NCBI RefSeq assembly: GCF_003351025.1
Contig: NZ_QPCG01000010.1
Coordinates: 1 to 64,000 of the forward strand
Origin: Mucilaginibacter endophyticus
GTDB taxonomy: Bacteria > Bacteroidota > Bacteroidia > Sphingobacteriales > Sphingobacteriaceae
Length of the DNA: 64,000 nt
Reading direction: 5' to 3'
Shown here: piece by piece, positions 8,093 to 16,292 of the stretch
Numbering within the stretch: the stretch's first letter is position 1
Layout of the letters: each line of letters begins with the position of its first letter
Position numbers and translations under genes: made by a program
Notes under the pieces: generated by a model
Database searches by the model: none
Seen by the model: only the letters and a program-made list of their open reading frames with translations
What the model was told of the DNA's origin: nothing

Positions 8093-8566
8093 ATGGAACA
8101 AAAGATCGCCGATTGCGCCGAATTGCTGGCTGAACGAAAATTGCGTATTGCCTTCGTGGAGAGCGCCACCGCCGGCTGGCTTTGCTCGGAATTCGCGTTG
8201 ACCGAACAGTCCGGCCAGGTATTACAGGGCGGGATCACCTGCTATAATGCGGACCTCAAAGAAAACCTGCTGGGCGTGCCGCATTCGCTGATCGAAAAAT
8301 GCACCCCCGAATCCCAGGAAGTGACCGATGAACTGGCCATGCGCTTAGGGAAACTGATCCCTGCCGATATTACGGTCGCGGTTACGGGTCTGACCACGGC
8401 GGGCGGCAGTGAAAACGCCGATAAACCGGTTGGCACTATGTTCGTATCCGCGTTGATCCAAAATCAATTGGTTTCGCGGCGCTATGAATTCAAAGGTAGC
8501 TGCGAAGAGATCATCCAGCAAACCATTGTAGCGGCTGCTGAGCTGCTGATCAGTCATGTCTCCTGA
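8093..8566 (+). CDS. CinA-like C-terminal domain protein (nicotinamide-nucleotide amidase, PncC type)
   Basis: 157 residues from the ATG at 8093 (an in-frame ATG at 8036 would run through the terminator hairpin). The family deamidates nicotinamide mononucleotide to nicotinate mononucleotide, salvaging pyridine nucleotides. The conserved features are visible: 'VESATAGWLCSEF' (about 25-37), 'GGITCYNADLKENLLGV', and 'AVTGLTTAGGSENADKPVGT', equivalent to the family's 'GIAGPGG..KPVGT' loop. It is the stand-alone domain, without the N-terminal MoaB-like domain of full CinA. The substitution in the glycine loop leaves enzyme activity probable but unproven. It converges on the broken SDR gene. Confidence 0.85.
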   Translation: MEQKIADCAELLAERKLRIAFVESATAGWLCSEFALTEQSGQVLQGGITCYNADLKENLLGVPHSLIEKCTPESQEVTDELAMRLGKLIPADITVAVTGLTTAGGSENADKPVGTMFVSALIQNQLVSRRYEFKGSCEEIIQQTIVAAAELLISHVS

Positions 8567-9528
8567 CCAGGTAAAACCCAAAGCCAAACCGCTTAGCAAT
8601 GCACCAACAAGATATTTCCGGTGCGCCCTGGGTTCGCCAGGCAGGCCAAAGCCGCCATGCGTGCTCATGCCGTAATCTACGGTGGTAAACAGATTCCCGT
8701 CGCTCAGCACGATCGGGTCAGCCGTTTTAAAATACCTGCGCATGACTATCCCTGTCATTTTTGTCATGAAATCCGGGAAGATGGCGTGCGACAATTTCAA
8801 TAGTAGCTAAGCGCTTCCCACATACGTATTGGAATTATGTACGGCAGCGACCTTCACCATGGCCTGCGCCAACCTTACCGGGTCGTAGACCGGAGGTGCG
8901 GGTCTCAGTACTTTACCGGTATGGTTGCCGGCATGCTGGATACCGGGCGTATCCAGAAAGGCAGGGAAAAGGTCGCGGACATAGATATTCGGGAATTTGG
9001 TCAGTTCAACTTTGAGCGCCTCCGACCAGCCGCGCAAACCGAACTTAGCTGCTGTATAACCCGCACCGTAAGGGACCGGCAGAAAACCGCCGATAGAATG
9101 TTATTGATGACGGTGCCCCAGCTTGCTCTTTGAAAAAGGTAATACCGCATGCGCACCCTTCATATAGCCAAGAAGATTTGTTTTGATCACCTGTTCGTGT
9201 ACGGCCATCGGCGTTTGATCAAAGTCTCGCGCTGCCAATACACCGCCGTTGTTGAGCAAGACATCAATGCGGTTCTGCCAGTCGATGGCAGTGTTGGCCG
9301 AAGCGATCATTGCTTTAGGATCGCTGGTATCGCTGGGAACAACCAGCGCTTGTGCGCCAGATGCTTCACACTCCGCCTTCACCTTCTCCAGCGCGACCTG
9401 GTTTCTCGCAGCCAGTACTACGTTGTATGATATTTCGATAATTCTAATGCCGCTGCCCATCCCGCACCGCTGGAAGCGCCAGTAATGACGATGATCTAGC
9501 CTTGTAGTTGCTGTAGTTTGTTCATCAT
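8550..9528 (-). pseudogene. Short-chain dehydrogenase (about 320 aa), multiply broken
   Basis: Reading from ATG 9528/9525: 'MNKLQQLQG', then TAG at 9496-9498 where relatives have Lys, then 'IIVITGASSGAG', the NAD(P) glycine motif. After a frameshift near 9425 comes 'VVLAARNQVALEKVKAECEA' and 'VLLNNGG', a normal SDR core. A second shift near 9100 leads to 'RGWSEALKVELTKFPNIYVR' and 'YVGSA', and a third near 8805 to 'TKMTGIVMRRYFKTADP' and 'DYGMSTHGGFGLPGEP', a tail typical of longer SDRs in this phylum. The exact end is unclear (near 8550, next to the convergent CinA-like gene). At least three shifts plus a stop mean it is dead unless the sequence is in error. Confidence 0.8.
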
Positions 9529-9532
9529 CAGT

Positions 9533-10579
9533 TTAATTTGTTAGGGTAAGAATTTCCTGAATAGAAAAATGGGCGCCGCAGACAAATTCATCGGCGGCAC
9601 CATAATAGATGGTCAGCTGATCGCCGTTGGTGACATGCCCGTTAGTGAAAACCACGTAACCAAAAAAACCACTGAGTTCATAGGCTTCGGTCGGCACCAT
9701 GATCGGATCTTTGGCACGGCCGATTACCTTAGATGGATCGTTCAGGTCCATCAGGAAAGCGCCCAGGCAATACTGGTGTTCGGCATTGGCACCGTGGTAA
9801 ATCTCCAGCCATCCCTTTTCGGTGCGAATCGGCGCTGCGCCGGCACCCACACGGGCACTGTCCCACATGCCAGGCCGGGTTTTGATCAGACATTGATGGT
9901 TGCCCCATTGGCGGGTATCAGAGGATTCGGCCAGCCAGATATAGTTACCGCCGATCTCTTTACTGCTGGGGCGGTGCAGGCAATAATATTTATCATTGAT
10001 CTTTTCTTCAAAAATGGCGCAATCTTTATTATGCGGCGGCAGGATCATCCCGACGGATTCAAAATGCTGCCAGTCTGTGGTGATTTTTAAACCAACACCA
10101 ACTCCGCTGTCAGAAACGGCGGTGTAGGTGAGGTAATAAGTATCCTTGATTTGTGTTACCCGGCAATCTTCGATGCCGAAACGTTCGAGATAGCCCTCGC
10201 CAAACAAGGAGGCATTGGCTGACGGCTCTGAGAAATGAGTACCGTCTTCGCTGCACAATAAGCGGAGGTGTGAAACGGTGGTCAGGTAATCCAGGCCTTT
10301 ATAGCTGATCACGCGGGCGTCGGTCGCAATCAGGTCGGGATCGCTGAGCGGCACCTCGATAATCTCGGTATTGCCCGTGGCATTGAGCGCCGGGAAAAAG
10401 ATCACGCCTTCTTTATGCGCGACCCCTTCGGCTACCCGTACCAGCAGCCAGGTTTTGCCCTGAAAACGAAAGACACCCGGGTTGAGTAAACTGATAATCT
10501 GCAAACCTTCATTGCTCGGTTTCAGGTCTTTGGGCAACAGTAAAGGGTTTTCGGTGAAACGACGGGCAATATCTTTCAT
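9533..10579 (-). CDS. Glycoside hydrolase family 130-type protein
   Basis: 348 residues with the five-bladed propeller texture of GH130 (mannoside phosphorylases and hydrolases). Features: 'LLNPGVFRFQGKTWLLVRVA', 'RFGIEDCRVTQIKDTYYLTY', where the Asp in 'EDCRV' corresponds to the family's catalytic acid region, 'KDCAIFEEKINDKYYCLHRP', and 'HGANAEHQYCLGAFLMDLND'. No signal peptide, so it acts in the cytosol, probably on beta-mannosides. Phosphorolysis versus hydrolysis cannot be told without checking the phosphate-binding residues. Coupled by ATGA to the membrane protein upstream. It fits a trehalose- or mannan-like stress metabolism only loosely. Confidence 0.85.
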   Translation of the reverse strand: MKDIARRFTENPLLLPKDLKPSNEGLQIISLLNPGVFRFQGKTWLLVRVAEGVAHKEGVIFFPALNATGNTEIIEVPLSDPDLIATDARVISYKGLDYLTTVSHLRLLCSEDGTHFSEPSANASLFGEGYLERFGIEDCRVTQIKDTYYLTYTAVSDSGVGVGLKITTDWQHFESVGMILPPHNKDCAIFEEKINDKYYCLHRPSSKEIGGNYIWLAESSDTRQWGNHQCLIKTRPGMWDSARVGAGAAPIRTEKGWLEIYHGANAEHQYCLGAFLMDLNDPSKVIGRAKDPIMVPTEAYELSGFFGYVVFTNGHVTNGDQLTIYYGAADEFVCGAHFSIQEILTLTN

Positions 10580-11019
10580 ATTTTGCGCAGGATTTGGTAA
10601 CCGATTCCCGCAAATACGGCGAAGACAATATGCGCCGGTATCAATTGCAGGTAATATTTATTAAAACTCAACGCCGGCGACAACGGGTGCATTTTGAAAG
10701 TGGCCTTCCAGATAGCGACGGCAAATATCCCGCTGATCCCGCCCAGCCATAGGCTGGTTTTCCTGTCCGGTTTTAGTTTTCCTTTACGCCATAGTTCCAC
10801 GTAAACCAGCGCGAAGAGGAGCCCTACCGCGTAATGCCCCAGCCAGCCCAAGGCCTGGCTTTCTTGCTTATCCACCTTCGGGATCAGCCGGCTGGCCAGT
10901 TGGCCCAGCCGCTCGGGTTCGCTGAAGTTGTCACCGTCGGCCAGGGAGACCAGGTAACTAAACAGCGTCATGAACGTGGTCCCGGTGACGCCCGAAAGTA
11001 AAACGGCTTTAGTTTTCAT
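10576..11019 (-). CDS. Four-helix membrane protein, unrecognised
   Basis: 147 residues, mostly hydrophobic. Segments at about 5-25 ('VLLSGVTGTTFMTLFSYLVS'), 60-77 ('GWLGHYAVGLLFALVYVE'), 90-107 ('LWLGGISGIFAVAIWKAT') and 126-143 ('IPAHIVFAVFAGIGYQIL'). The short loop 'ATFKMHPLSP' and the repeated small-residue/His pattern resemble DUF1440/DUF2938-like inner-membrane proteins, but I cannot name a family. It sits between the FAD/Rieske oxidoreductase (11-base overlap) and the GH130 gene (ATGA overlap), so the three are one transcript. Confidence 0.7.
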   Translation of the reverse strand: MKTKAVLLSGVTGTTFMTLFSYLVSLADGDNFSEPERLGQLASRLIPKVDKQESQALGWLGHYAVGLLFALVYVELWRKGKLKPDRKTSLWLGGISGIFAVAIWKATFKMHPLSPALSFNKYYLQLIPAHIVFAVFAGIGYQILRKI

Positions 11020-12556
11020 CCTGCGCGATCTTTAGTAAACCTTTGGTAGCCGGACCGGTCAATACGTTGCCCTCAATATCATAACGGGCACCATGGCAGG
11101 GACAGTCCCAGCTTTTTTCTTCGCCGTTCCAGTTCACAATACAGGCCGCATGGGTACATACCGGGCTAAGCGCATGAACTTTTCCTTCATCGTCACGATA
11201 AGCCGCGATCTTTTGCCCGTCCACTTCCACGACCTTTCCTGTGCCCGGCTGCAATCTTTTCAGCGAATCGGTCTCATGGACCTGGAGACGATCGGCGACA
11301 AAATGATAGGCCACGTCAGCGTTCTCTTTGACAAATTCGCTGAAACTATCCATTGGTTTAATGCGTGCCGGGCTGAATAATTTTTCGTACCGGCTTCCTT
11401 TTTTTAGGATCAGGTCGCTGAGTATTTTCCCGGCCACGCTGCCGAGCATCATCCCGTTGCCATTATAGCCGGTGGCGCAATAAATACCCTCCGCCGCCAT
11501 CGGCATTTGTCCGATGTACGGTAAACCATCTACCGGAACATAATATTGCGATGACCAACGGTATTTCACCGAGGATATACTATAGTACTTGCGGATATAT
11601 TTTTCGAGATCATCGAAAGCTTTTTCCGGATCTTCATGACCGGTCTTGTGATCGAGGCCGCCAACTAGTAGTAATTGTTCGCCATTAATAAGATGTGTGC
11701 GTACATAATGATAAGGTTCCTGCGTATCGTAGATCAGCGCGTCAGGGTATTTGCCGCTTTTGAGTTTAACCGCCATCACGTAACTGCGATAGGGTGCGCA
11801 TTCAAAGTTGAACAGGTTAATGTTCGGCGGCATGTGCGTGGCGTAGATAACGGCTTTAGACCGGATATTGCCGGACGCTGAACTGGCCGTGTGGACACCG
11901 TCACCGGTTTCCACGCCGGTGATCAGCATGTTTTCCCGTATACTGCCGCCGGCAGCCAGAAAAGCCTTTTGGAGACCTTGTACATATTTCAAGGGATGGA
12001 ACTGGGCCTGCCCGTCCCAGATCAGTGCTTTTTGAAAAGGGACAGGCGTGGGGACTTCTTTGGAATAGCTAACGGCCACACCCACCTTGACAGCGCCTTC
12101 GTAGATCTCATCGAGTTGTTTTACTTCATTTTCGTTCTCGGCATAAAGGTAGCCCGGTTTGCTTTCCAGGTCACAGTCGATCTTCAGCGCCGCAGCCTGA
12201 TCTTTGATCAGCGTAAAACCTTCGGCGATGGCTTCTTTAAATAATTTGGCACCTTCTTCACCGAAAGCACTTTCAGCTTCGGGATAAGTGGTATCAGCGA
12301 ACGTGTTGATATGCGCACTGGTACCGCCGGTTGTGCCGAAGCCCAGCGTATACGCGTCCGCAATAATGACCTGTTTGCCGGCCTGCTGTAACAACAGTGC
12401 GGCCGTCATCCCCGTGATGCCGGCACCGACGACCAGCACATCAAATGACGGTGTGCTTGCGTTATTTGCAGCTGTTTTCAGATCAGTTATACCGTTTTGC
12501 CAGGGGCTTTCCTGCACGCCGTCGCGCGCGATGATCGGGTTTGTTTGTGTTGCCAT
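11009..12556 (-). CDS. FAD-dependent oxidoreductase with C-terminal Rieske [2Fe-2S] domain
   Basis: 515 residues from ATG 12556 ('MATQTNPIIARDG'); an upstream in-frame ATG at 12592 adds an unlikely Cys-rich leader. The N-terminal DAO-type flavoprotein has 'DVLVVGAGITGMTAALLLQQ' for FAD, 'GFGTTGGTSAHINTFADTTY' and 'GIYCATGYNGNGMMLGSVAG'. Residues about 425-510 form a Rieske domain: 'CTHAACIVNW' and 'CPCHGARYD' supply the Cys/His pairs for the cluster. Such fusions resemble glycine oxidase/DadA-like proteins carrying a Rieske ferredoxin; substrate unknown, no signal peptide. It is transcribed divergently from the Tat-exported SDR with only 105 bases between. Confidence 0.9.
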   Translation of the reverse strand: MATQTNPIIARDGVQESPWQNGITDLKTAANNASTPSFDVLVVGAGITGMTAALLLQQAGKQVIIADAYTLGFGTTGGTSAHINTFADTTYPEAESAFGEEGAKLFKEAIAEGFTLIKDQAAALKIDCDLESKPGYLYAENENEVKQLDEIYEGAVKVGVAVSYSKEVPTPVPFQKALIWDGQAQFHPLKYVQGLQKAFLAAGGSIRENMLITGVETGDGVHTASSASGNIRSKAVIYATHMPPNINLFNFECAPYRSYVMAVKLKSGKYPDALIYDTQEPYHYVRTHLINGEQLLLVGGLDHKTGHEDPEKAFDDLEKYIRKYYSISSVKYRWSSQYYVPVDGLPYIGQMPMAAEGIYCATGYNGNGMMLGSVAGKILSDLILKKGSRYEKLFSPARIKPMDSFSEFVKENADVAYHFVADRLQVHETDSLKRLQPGTGKVVEVDGQKIAAYRDDEGKVHALSPVCTHAACIVNWNGEEKSWDCPCHGARYDIEGNVLTGPATKGLLKIAQDEN

Positions 12557-12661
12557 GATCCTACTACAACAAGAACCGCGCCTGTGTTTCAAGCTATTTC
12601 ACATATTATTAAACAAAAAAATTTACTGCAAGTTAAACATAGACATCAATACCGGGTATCT

Positions 12662-13663
12662 ATGAACAACAACGATAAAATGACACGAAGACAAGTGGTA
12701 GCCGGTTTAGGTGCTACGCTGGCGGCGGTAGCCGTATCGCCCGCGTTGGGCGCTTCACCCGTGAGCGCAGCAGACGGACCGGCGAAGATCAGCGACCCCA
12801 CCAAACTCTATCCCAAGCCACCCTTTAAAAGCCAGCCGCAACCCTGGCCCGGCTTGCAAAGCAAGATGGACCCGGTACCGGATTGCGGGGAAACCAGTTA
12901 CAAAGGTTCCGGCAGGCTGATTGGCCGCAAGGCGCTGATCACCGGCGGTGATTCCGGCATGGGCCGGGCAGCTGCGATCGCTTACGCCCGCGAGGGCGCG
13001 GACGTCGCGATCAACTATTACCCGACAGAAGAACAAGACGCACAGGAAGTAATTGCCTTAATTAAAAAAGAAGGTCGTAAAGCGGTTGCTATTCCCGGTG
13101 ACCTGCGCAGTGAAGATTTCTGCAGATCACTGGTGCATAAAGCGATCGCCGGTTTAGGCGGGCTGGATATCATCGTGAACAATGCCGGGCGCCAGCAATC
13201 GATCAACTCTATCGCGGATGTGACCACCGAGGAATTTGATTCGACCATGAAGACCAATATTTACGCGCCGTTCTGGATTATCCGGGAGGCGCTGCCGCAT
13301 CTGCCGCCGGGCTCGGCGATCATTGGCACCACCTCCGAACAGGCCTATGATCCTTCGCCCGATCTGTATGCCTATGCACAAACCAAGGCTGCGACGATGA
13401 ATTATGTCAAATCTTTGGCCAAACAGTTGGGTCCAAAAGGCATACGCGTCAATGGTGTAGCTCCCGGCCCGATCTGGACCGCTTTACAGATCAGCGGTGG
13501 TGCACAGTCGGAAAAACAGCAGATGTTCGGTAGCTGGACGATGTTGGGCAGGCCGGGACAACCGGCGGAACTGGCATCCATCTATGTACAGTTAGCCGCT
13601 GCTGATGCCAGCTTTGCCAGCGGGCAGGTGTATGGTTCCTCAGGAGGGGTCGGACAGCCATGA
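12662..13663 (+). CDS. Tat-exported short-chain dehydrogenase/reductase
   Basis: 333 residues from ATG 12662. The N-terminus has a twin-arginine signal: 'MTRRQVVAGLGATLAAVAV' followed by an alanine-rich stretch and a likely cut after 'ASPVSA'. Then a proline-rich linker and an SDR domain: 'ALITGGDSGMGRAAAIAY' (NAD(P)-binding), 'NNAGRQQ', and the catalytic 'YAYAQTKAAT' (Tyr and Lys four apart), ending 'SGQVYGSSGGVGQP'. The body is like YhdF/YhxD-type SDRs of stress regulons; the export signal is the odd part, because the Tat route would deliver a prefolded cofactor-bound enzyme to the periplasm. Overlaps the DUF4142 gene by ATGA. Confidence 0.9.
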   Translation: MNNNDKMTRRQVVAGLGATLAAVAVSPALGASPVSAADGPAKISDPTKLYPKPPFKSQPQPWPGLQSKMDPVPDCGETSYKGSGRLIGRKALITGGDSGMGRAAAIAYAREGADVAINYYPTEEQDAQEVIALIKKEGRKAVAIPGDLRSEDFCRSLVHKAIAGLGGLDIIVNNAGRQQSINSIADVTTEEFDSTMKTNIYAPFWIIREALPHLPPGSAIIGTTSEQAYDPSPDLYAYAQTKAATMNYVKSLAKQLGPKGIRVNGVAPGPIWTALQISGGAQSEKQQMFGSWTMLGRPGQPAELASIYVQLAAADASFASGQVYGSSGGVGQP

Positions 13664-14160
13664 GAAAGCTATTACTATTTGTTTTACTGGGTTTTGGCGC
13701 AGCCGCTAAAGCCCAGATCCCACAGCCGGACCCGGATACCACGGCTAAACATTTCCTCATCGTAGCCAGCATCAAGAATTTGCAGGAAGTCAGTGCCGGA
13801 CAACAGGCCCCACAAAAAGCGATGCGCCCCGATGTTAAGGCTTTTGGCCAAATGATGGTCAAAGACCATAGCGACGCGGAGCAAAAACTATTGGCTTTGG
13901 CAAAAAGTCGAGGAATCGTTTTGCCGCCGGCGGCTACCGGTGGTATCAAGCCGGATCTAATGCTGGAACAGGCTGGCGCAAAATTTGATAAATTATATGT
14001 ACACGGCATGGTCAGCGGTCATCAGAACACGATTGAAGTTTTTGAGAATTATGCCACGACGGGTAAGGATCCGGCCGTGAAGGCGCTTGCCCAGCAAATG
14101 CTCCCAACGCTGAAGCATCACCTGATGGAGATCAAGGCCATCGATGAAAAGTTGAAATAA
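13660..14160 (+). CDS. DUF4142 periplasmic ferritin-like protein
   Basis: 166 residues with a Sec signal peptide ('MRKLLLFVLLGFGAAAKAQ', cleavage after Ala-Lys-Ala). The mature part is the DUF4142 four-helix bundle: 'AKHFLIVASIKNLQEVSAGQ', 'VKAFGQMMVKDHSDAEQKLL', 'HGMVSGHQNTIEVFENYATT' and 'VKALAQQMLPTLKHHLMEIK'. DUF4142 proteins are exported helical bundles of unknown function that recur in stress and biofilm clusters of Bacteroidota. Its start overlaps the stop of the exported SDR, so the two probably act in the same compartment. A bidirectional terminator follows at once. Confidence 0.9.
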   Translation: MRKLLLFVLLGFGAAAKAQIPQPDPDTTAKHFLIVASIKNLQEVSAGQQAPQKAMRPDVKAFGQMMVKDHSDAEQKLLALAKSRGIVLPPAATGGIKPDLMLEQAGAKFDKLYVHGMVSGHQNTIEVFENYATTGKDPAVKALAQQMLPTLKHHLMEIKAIDEKLK

Positions 14161-14161
14161 T

Positions 14162-14191
14162 AAATAGGCGGGATGATGTCCCGCCTATTTT
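14162..14191. terminator. Bidirectional terminator between convergent genes
   Basis: AAATAGGCGGGA, loop TGATG, TCCCGCCTATTT: a perfect 12-bp stem with A/T runs on both sides, between the DUF4142 stop at 14160 and the convergent stop at 14190. Confidence 0.85.
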
Positions 14192-14489
14192 ATCGCATTT
14201 CCTCCAGATTTTTGAGCCGGAAGATCTCCCGCGCGATAAGTTTGCTATTCGTACCCAGTTCCTCCAGCGTACAACAGATCGTTCTGATTTTTACCGGTAG
14301 TTCGTTCACGGTTTCCATTAAGTCAATGTGCAGCAAGCAGCCATCTTTGATCTATTCGGTCCCTTTTAGCTGACGGAATAATCCGTACGCCGCCTCGCGG
14401 TCATTGCCGAAGAAATATTGTCCATAATCACTGAACCCTTGCGGTGTTTTTAAACTCAACAGGATATAAAATTGCGTTTCCATAGTCAT
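14190..14489 (-). pseudogene. Small unknown protein (99 codons) with one in-frame TAG
   Basis: From ATG 14489 the frame reads 'MTMETQFYILLSLKTPQGFS', 'DYGQYFFGNDREAAYGLFRQ' and 'LKGTE', then TAG at 14352-14354. It continues without any shift as 'IKDGCLLHIDLMETVNELPV' through 'REIFRLKNLEEMR' to TAA. Amino acid texture is good on both sides of the stop, and the flanking terminators fit the full-length gene. A single substitution (for example GAG or AAG to TAG) explains it. The family is not recognised. Either a recent pseudogene or a base error. Confidence 0.7.
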
Positions 14490-14497
14490 ATTAAAAG

Positions 14498-14524
14498 CAA
14501 GAGCCCCTGATACAGGAGCTCTTG
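14498..14524. terminator. Terminator after the hsp20 gene
   Basis: CAAGAGC ... GCTCTTG arms with an inner CTG/CAG pairing; on the minus strand it is followed by CTTTTAAT and lies 20 bases past the Hsp20 stop. It also separates the hsp20 gene from the broken small gene. Confidence 0.65.
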
Positions 14525-14543
14525 TATAAAAAACTATTTACAC

Positions 14544-14981
14544 TTATTTGATCTCGATCTGGCGGCGCACCGCTTTGGCCTCTTCGCGTTTGGCGATATC
14601 AATGCGGAGGATACCATCGGTATAACTGGCCTCGATCTGGCTGTGGTCAGCGCTGTCCGGCAAAGTAAAGGAACGCACAAAAGAACTGTAGCTATATTCA
14701 CGCTTGCTGTAATTCTTTTGCTGGTCGTTTTGTTCTGCCTGTTGTTCCACCGCAATGGCCAGCTGGTTGCGATCCAGGTTCAGTTTGAAATCTTCTTTTT
14801 TCAAACCCGGCGCGGCCAGTTCCACGTGGTAATTGTTCTCGCTTTCGCTGATGTTTACTGCGGGGACGCGGGTGATCATGCGGTCGTTAAAGAAAGTGTC
14901 GTTAAAGATGGAATCAAAAACATCATTAAAGCCTGGCATTAATGAGTTGTTAGCTTTGTTGTTGAATTTAACTAAGGTCAT
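14544..14981 (-). CDS. Small heat shock protein, Hsp20/alpha-crystallin family
   Basis: 145 residues. Short N-terminal arm with 'MPGFNDVFDSIFNDTFFNDR', then the alpha-crystallin domain from 'VPAVNISESENNYHVELAAP' to 'DGILRIDIAKREEA'. The conserved 'AAPGLKKEDFKLNLD' and 'SFTLPDSADHSQIEASYTDG' match, although the usual A-x-x-x-n-G-v-L is here 'SYTDGILRI', and the tail ends 'RQIEIK', an I-x-I-like anchor. It is an ATP-independent holdase that keeps unfolding proteins soluble. Transcribed alone, with a terminator after it and about 135 bases to the next minus-strand gene upstream, room for its own promoter. Confidence 0.95.
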   Translation of the reverse strand: MTLVKFNNKANNSLMPGFNDVFDSIFNDTFFNDRMITRVPAVNISESENNYHVELAAPGLKKEDFKLNLDRNQLAIAVEQQAEQNDQQKNYSKREYSYSSFVRSFTLPDSADHSQIEASYTDGILRIDIAKREEAKAVRRQIEIK

Positions 14982-15115
14982 GGCCTTCTCTATTTAAAAG
15001 TTGAACAATAAGATTAATTAAACTATAAAATTCTTAACAAGCGCTGTGCCAGCCCCTTGACACTGAAAAAATTACATTTTTTCGCTGCAAAATTTTTAGC
15101 GCCCGTGTCAAATTT

Positions 15116-15451
15116 TCAGTTCCACATCGTTCCGGCCAGGCCCAGTACCAGGGCTATCCACAGGCCGATACAATAGCCAATAAAGCTTAATAACCGGAAC
15201 AGTTTGCTCACCCCGCCTGCCAGGCTCCGCAAAGGTTCGGTGGCATCATAACAGGCGCCGGTTACCGCGCCCAGAAACGGTGTCAACAATAATAGGTTTG
15301 ATCCGCCAATAATCCCCCCACGCAGGGTTCCCTTTGCCTGCGGCGATCACGAAAAGCACACGATCACTAAACCGGCAATAGCCCCGAATAAAAGACGTTT
15401 ATTAAAAGCTGGCGTAAAAAAGGGTCGGTTGGTTAATTGATTTGCTATCAT
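15116..15451 (-). pseudogene. Small membrane protein (111 codons) with one in-frame TGA
   Basis: From ATG 15451: 'MIANQLTNRPFFTPAFNKRL' and 'LFGAIAGLVIVCFS', then TGA at 15347-15349. The frame continues intact: 'SPQAKGTLRGGIIGGSNLLL', 'LTPFLGAVTGACYDATEPLR', 'LLSFIGYCIGLWIALVLGLA' and a stop at 15116. Three hydrophobic segments make it an inner-membrane protein. It lies upstream of the hsp20 gene on the same strand. The preserved frame after the stop argues for one recent point change or a sequencing error. Family not recognised. Confidence 0.65.
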
Positions 15452-15520
15452 AAAAGTACTTAGGATACCAAGTTTATTTTATTATCGATGCGCACAAATT
15501 TATTTTCCGCCTTGCCAAAG

Positions 15521-15949
15521 TTACCCGGCTAAGCCCATTTTTTGGCTTGCAATCTCCTGTCTGTTAAATGAATAAATAAGTTGTTCCCTGCCGTGCTTTT
15601 CTTCCGGATCGGTCAGCAGGCTAGCAGTCAGTCCGATTATACCCGCCGCCAGCAAAGCATTGCGGGCGGTTTTTTTTCGGGAAAAACCCAGCAGCCAGGG
15701 TGCTGCCAGCGCCAGGCAGCTGACCGAAAGGTCAATGGCCAGGTGCGCTTTGAACGGCAAAAGCGGGATCAAACCCCAGCGCGCTTTGGTAAGCAGTGTA
15801 TAGGTTAGCGCGCCTGCGCCCAAGCTCCGGCATAAAACTTTTGCTGTTTCCCGTTTCCGGAAGCCTGCCAGTTCGGGCAGCACAGGTACGATAGCCGCGT
15901 AAGTATAATCGATCAGTCCGTGCAGGTTTTTTGAGATGGGTTTGTTCAT
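15521..15949 (-). CDS. Membrane protein, SPW-repeat-like
   Basis: 142 residues, four hydrophobic segments: about 13-27 ('DYTYAAIVPVLPELAGF'), 40-52, 65-87 ('KAHLAIDLSVSCLALAAPWLLG') and 94-111 ('ARNALLAAGIIGLTASLL'). The 'AHLAIDLSVSCLALAAPWLLGF' segment followed by 'LLAAGIIGLTASLLTDPEE' resembles the SPW/vitamin-K-epoxide-like membrane repeats found in many soil Bacteroidota; I am not certain of the family. A loop at the C-terminus is hydrophilic. It is monocistronic within the stress cluster. Function unknown. Confidence 0.7.
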   Translation of the reverse strand: MNKPISKNLHGLIDYTYAAIVPVLPELAGFRKRETAKVLCRSLGAGALTYTLLTKARWGLIPLLPFKAHLAIDLSVSCLALAAPWLLGFSRKKTARNALLAAGIIGLTASLLTDPEEKHGREQLIYSFNRQEIASQKMGLAG

Positions 15950-16035
15950 GATTTTTTCGTTAAGGGAAAATAGTTTTCATTTTAACCAACAATAGGTATC
16001 GACCTTTGTTCCACCTTTAACTAAAACAAATTCCC

Positions 16036-16290
16036 ATGGAAAATCAGCAAGACCTAAAAAGCGAAGGCAAAGTAGCTACCGCCATTGAAGAGCAAACGGC
16101 TAAATTTCCTTCTGACCTGTTCCTTTGGGCTGCCCTGGGATCGATGGCGGTATCACTGACCCTGAAGATCATGGGCAAGAAGCATACGGCTTTATTTGTC
16201 GGCCAGTGGGCCGCACCTTTCCTGCTGCTCGGTATTTATAACAAGCTGGTAAAACTGGAAGGCCACGACCAAACTGACAAGGGCGAATAA
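16036..16290 (+). CDS. Small two-helix membrane protein, 84 aa
   Basis: Hydrophilic N-terminus ('MENQQDLKSEGKVATAIEEQ'), then helices at about 34-48 ('FLWAALGSMAVSLTLKIMG') and 53-72 ('TALFVGQWAAPFLLLGIYNK'), and a charged end 'LEGHDQTDKGE'. Short proteins of this shape are common in Bacteroidota stress clusters and lack a named function. Start chosen at 16036, preceded by a purine-rich stretch. It is followed at once by the remains of an MFS transporter gene. Confidence 0.7.
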   Translation: MENQQDLKSEGKVATAIEEQTAKFPSDLFLWAALGSMAVSLTLKIMGKKHTALFVGQWAAPFLLLGIYNKLVKLEGHDQTDKGE

Positions 16291-16292
16291 AC

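Noticed and set aside
8345..8547. Second half of the 151-residue minus-strand frame over the CinA-like gene
   Set aside because: Only its first half (down to about 8550) is real SDR tail; the rest is antisense to the CinA-like domain.
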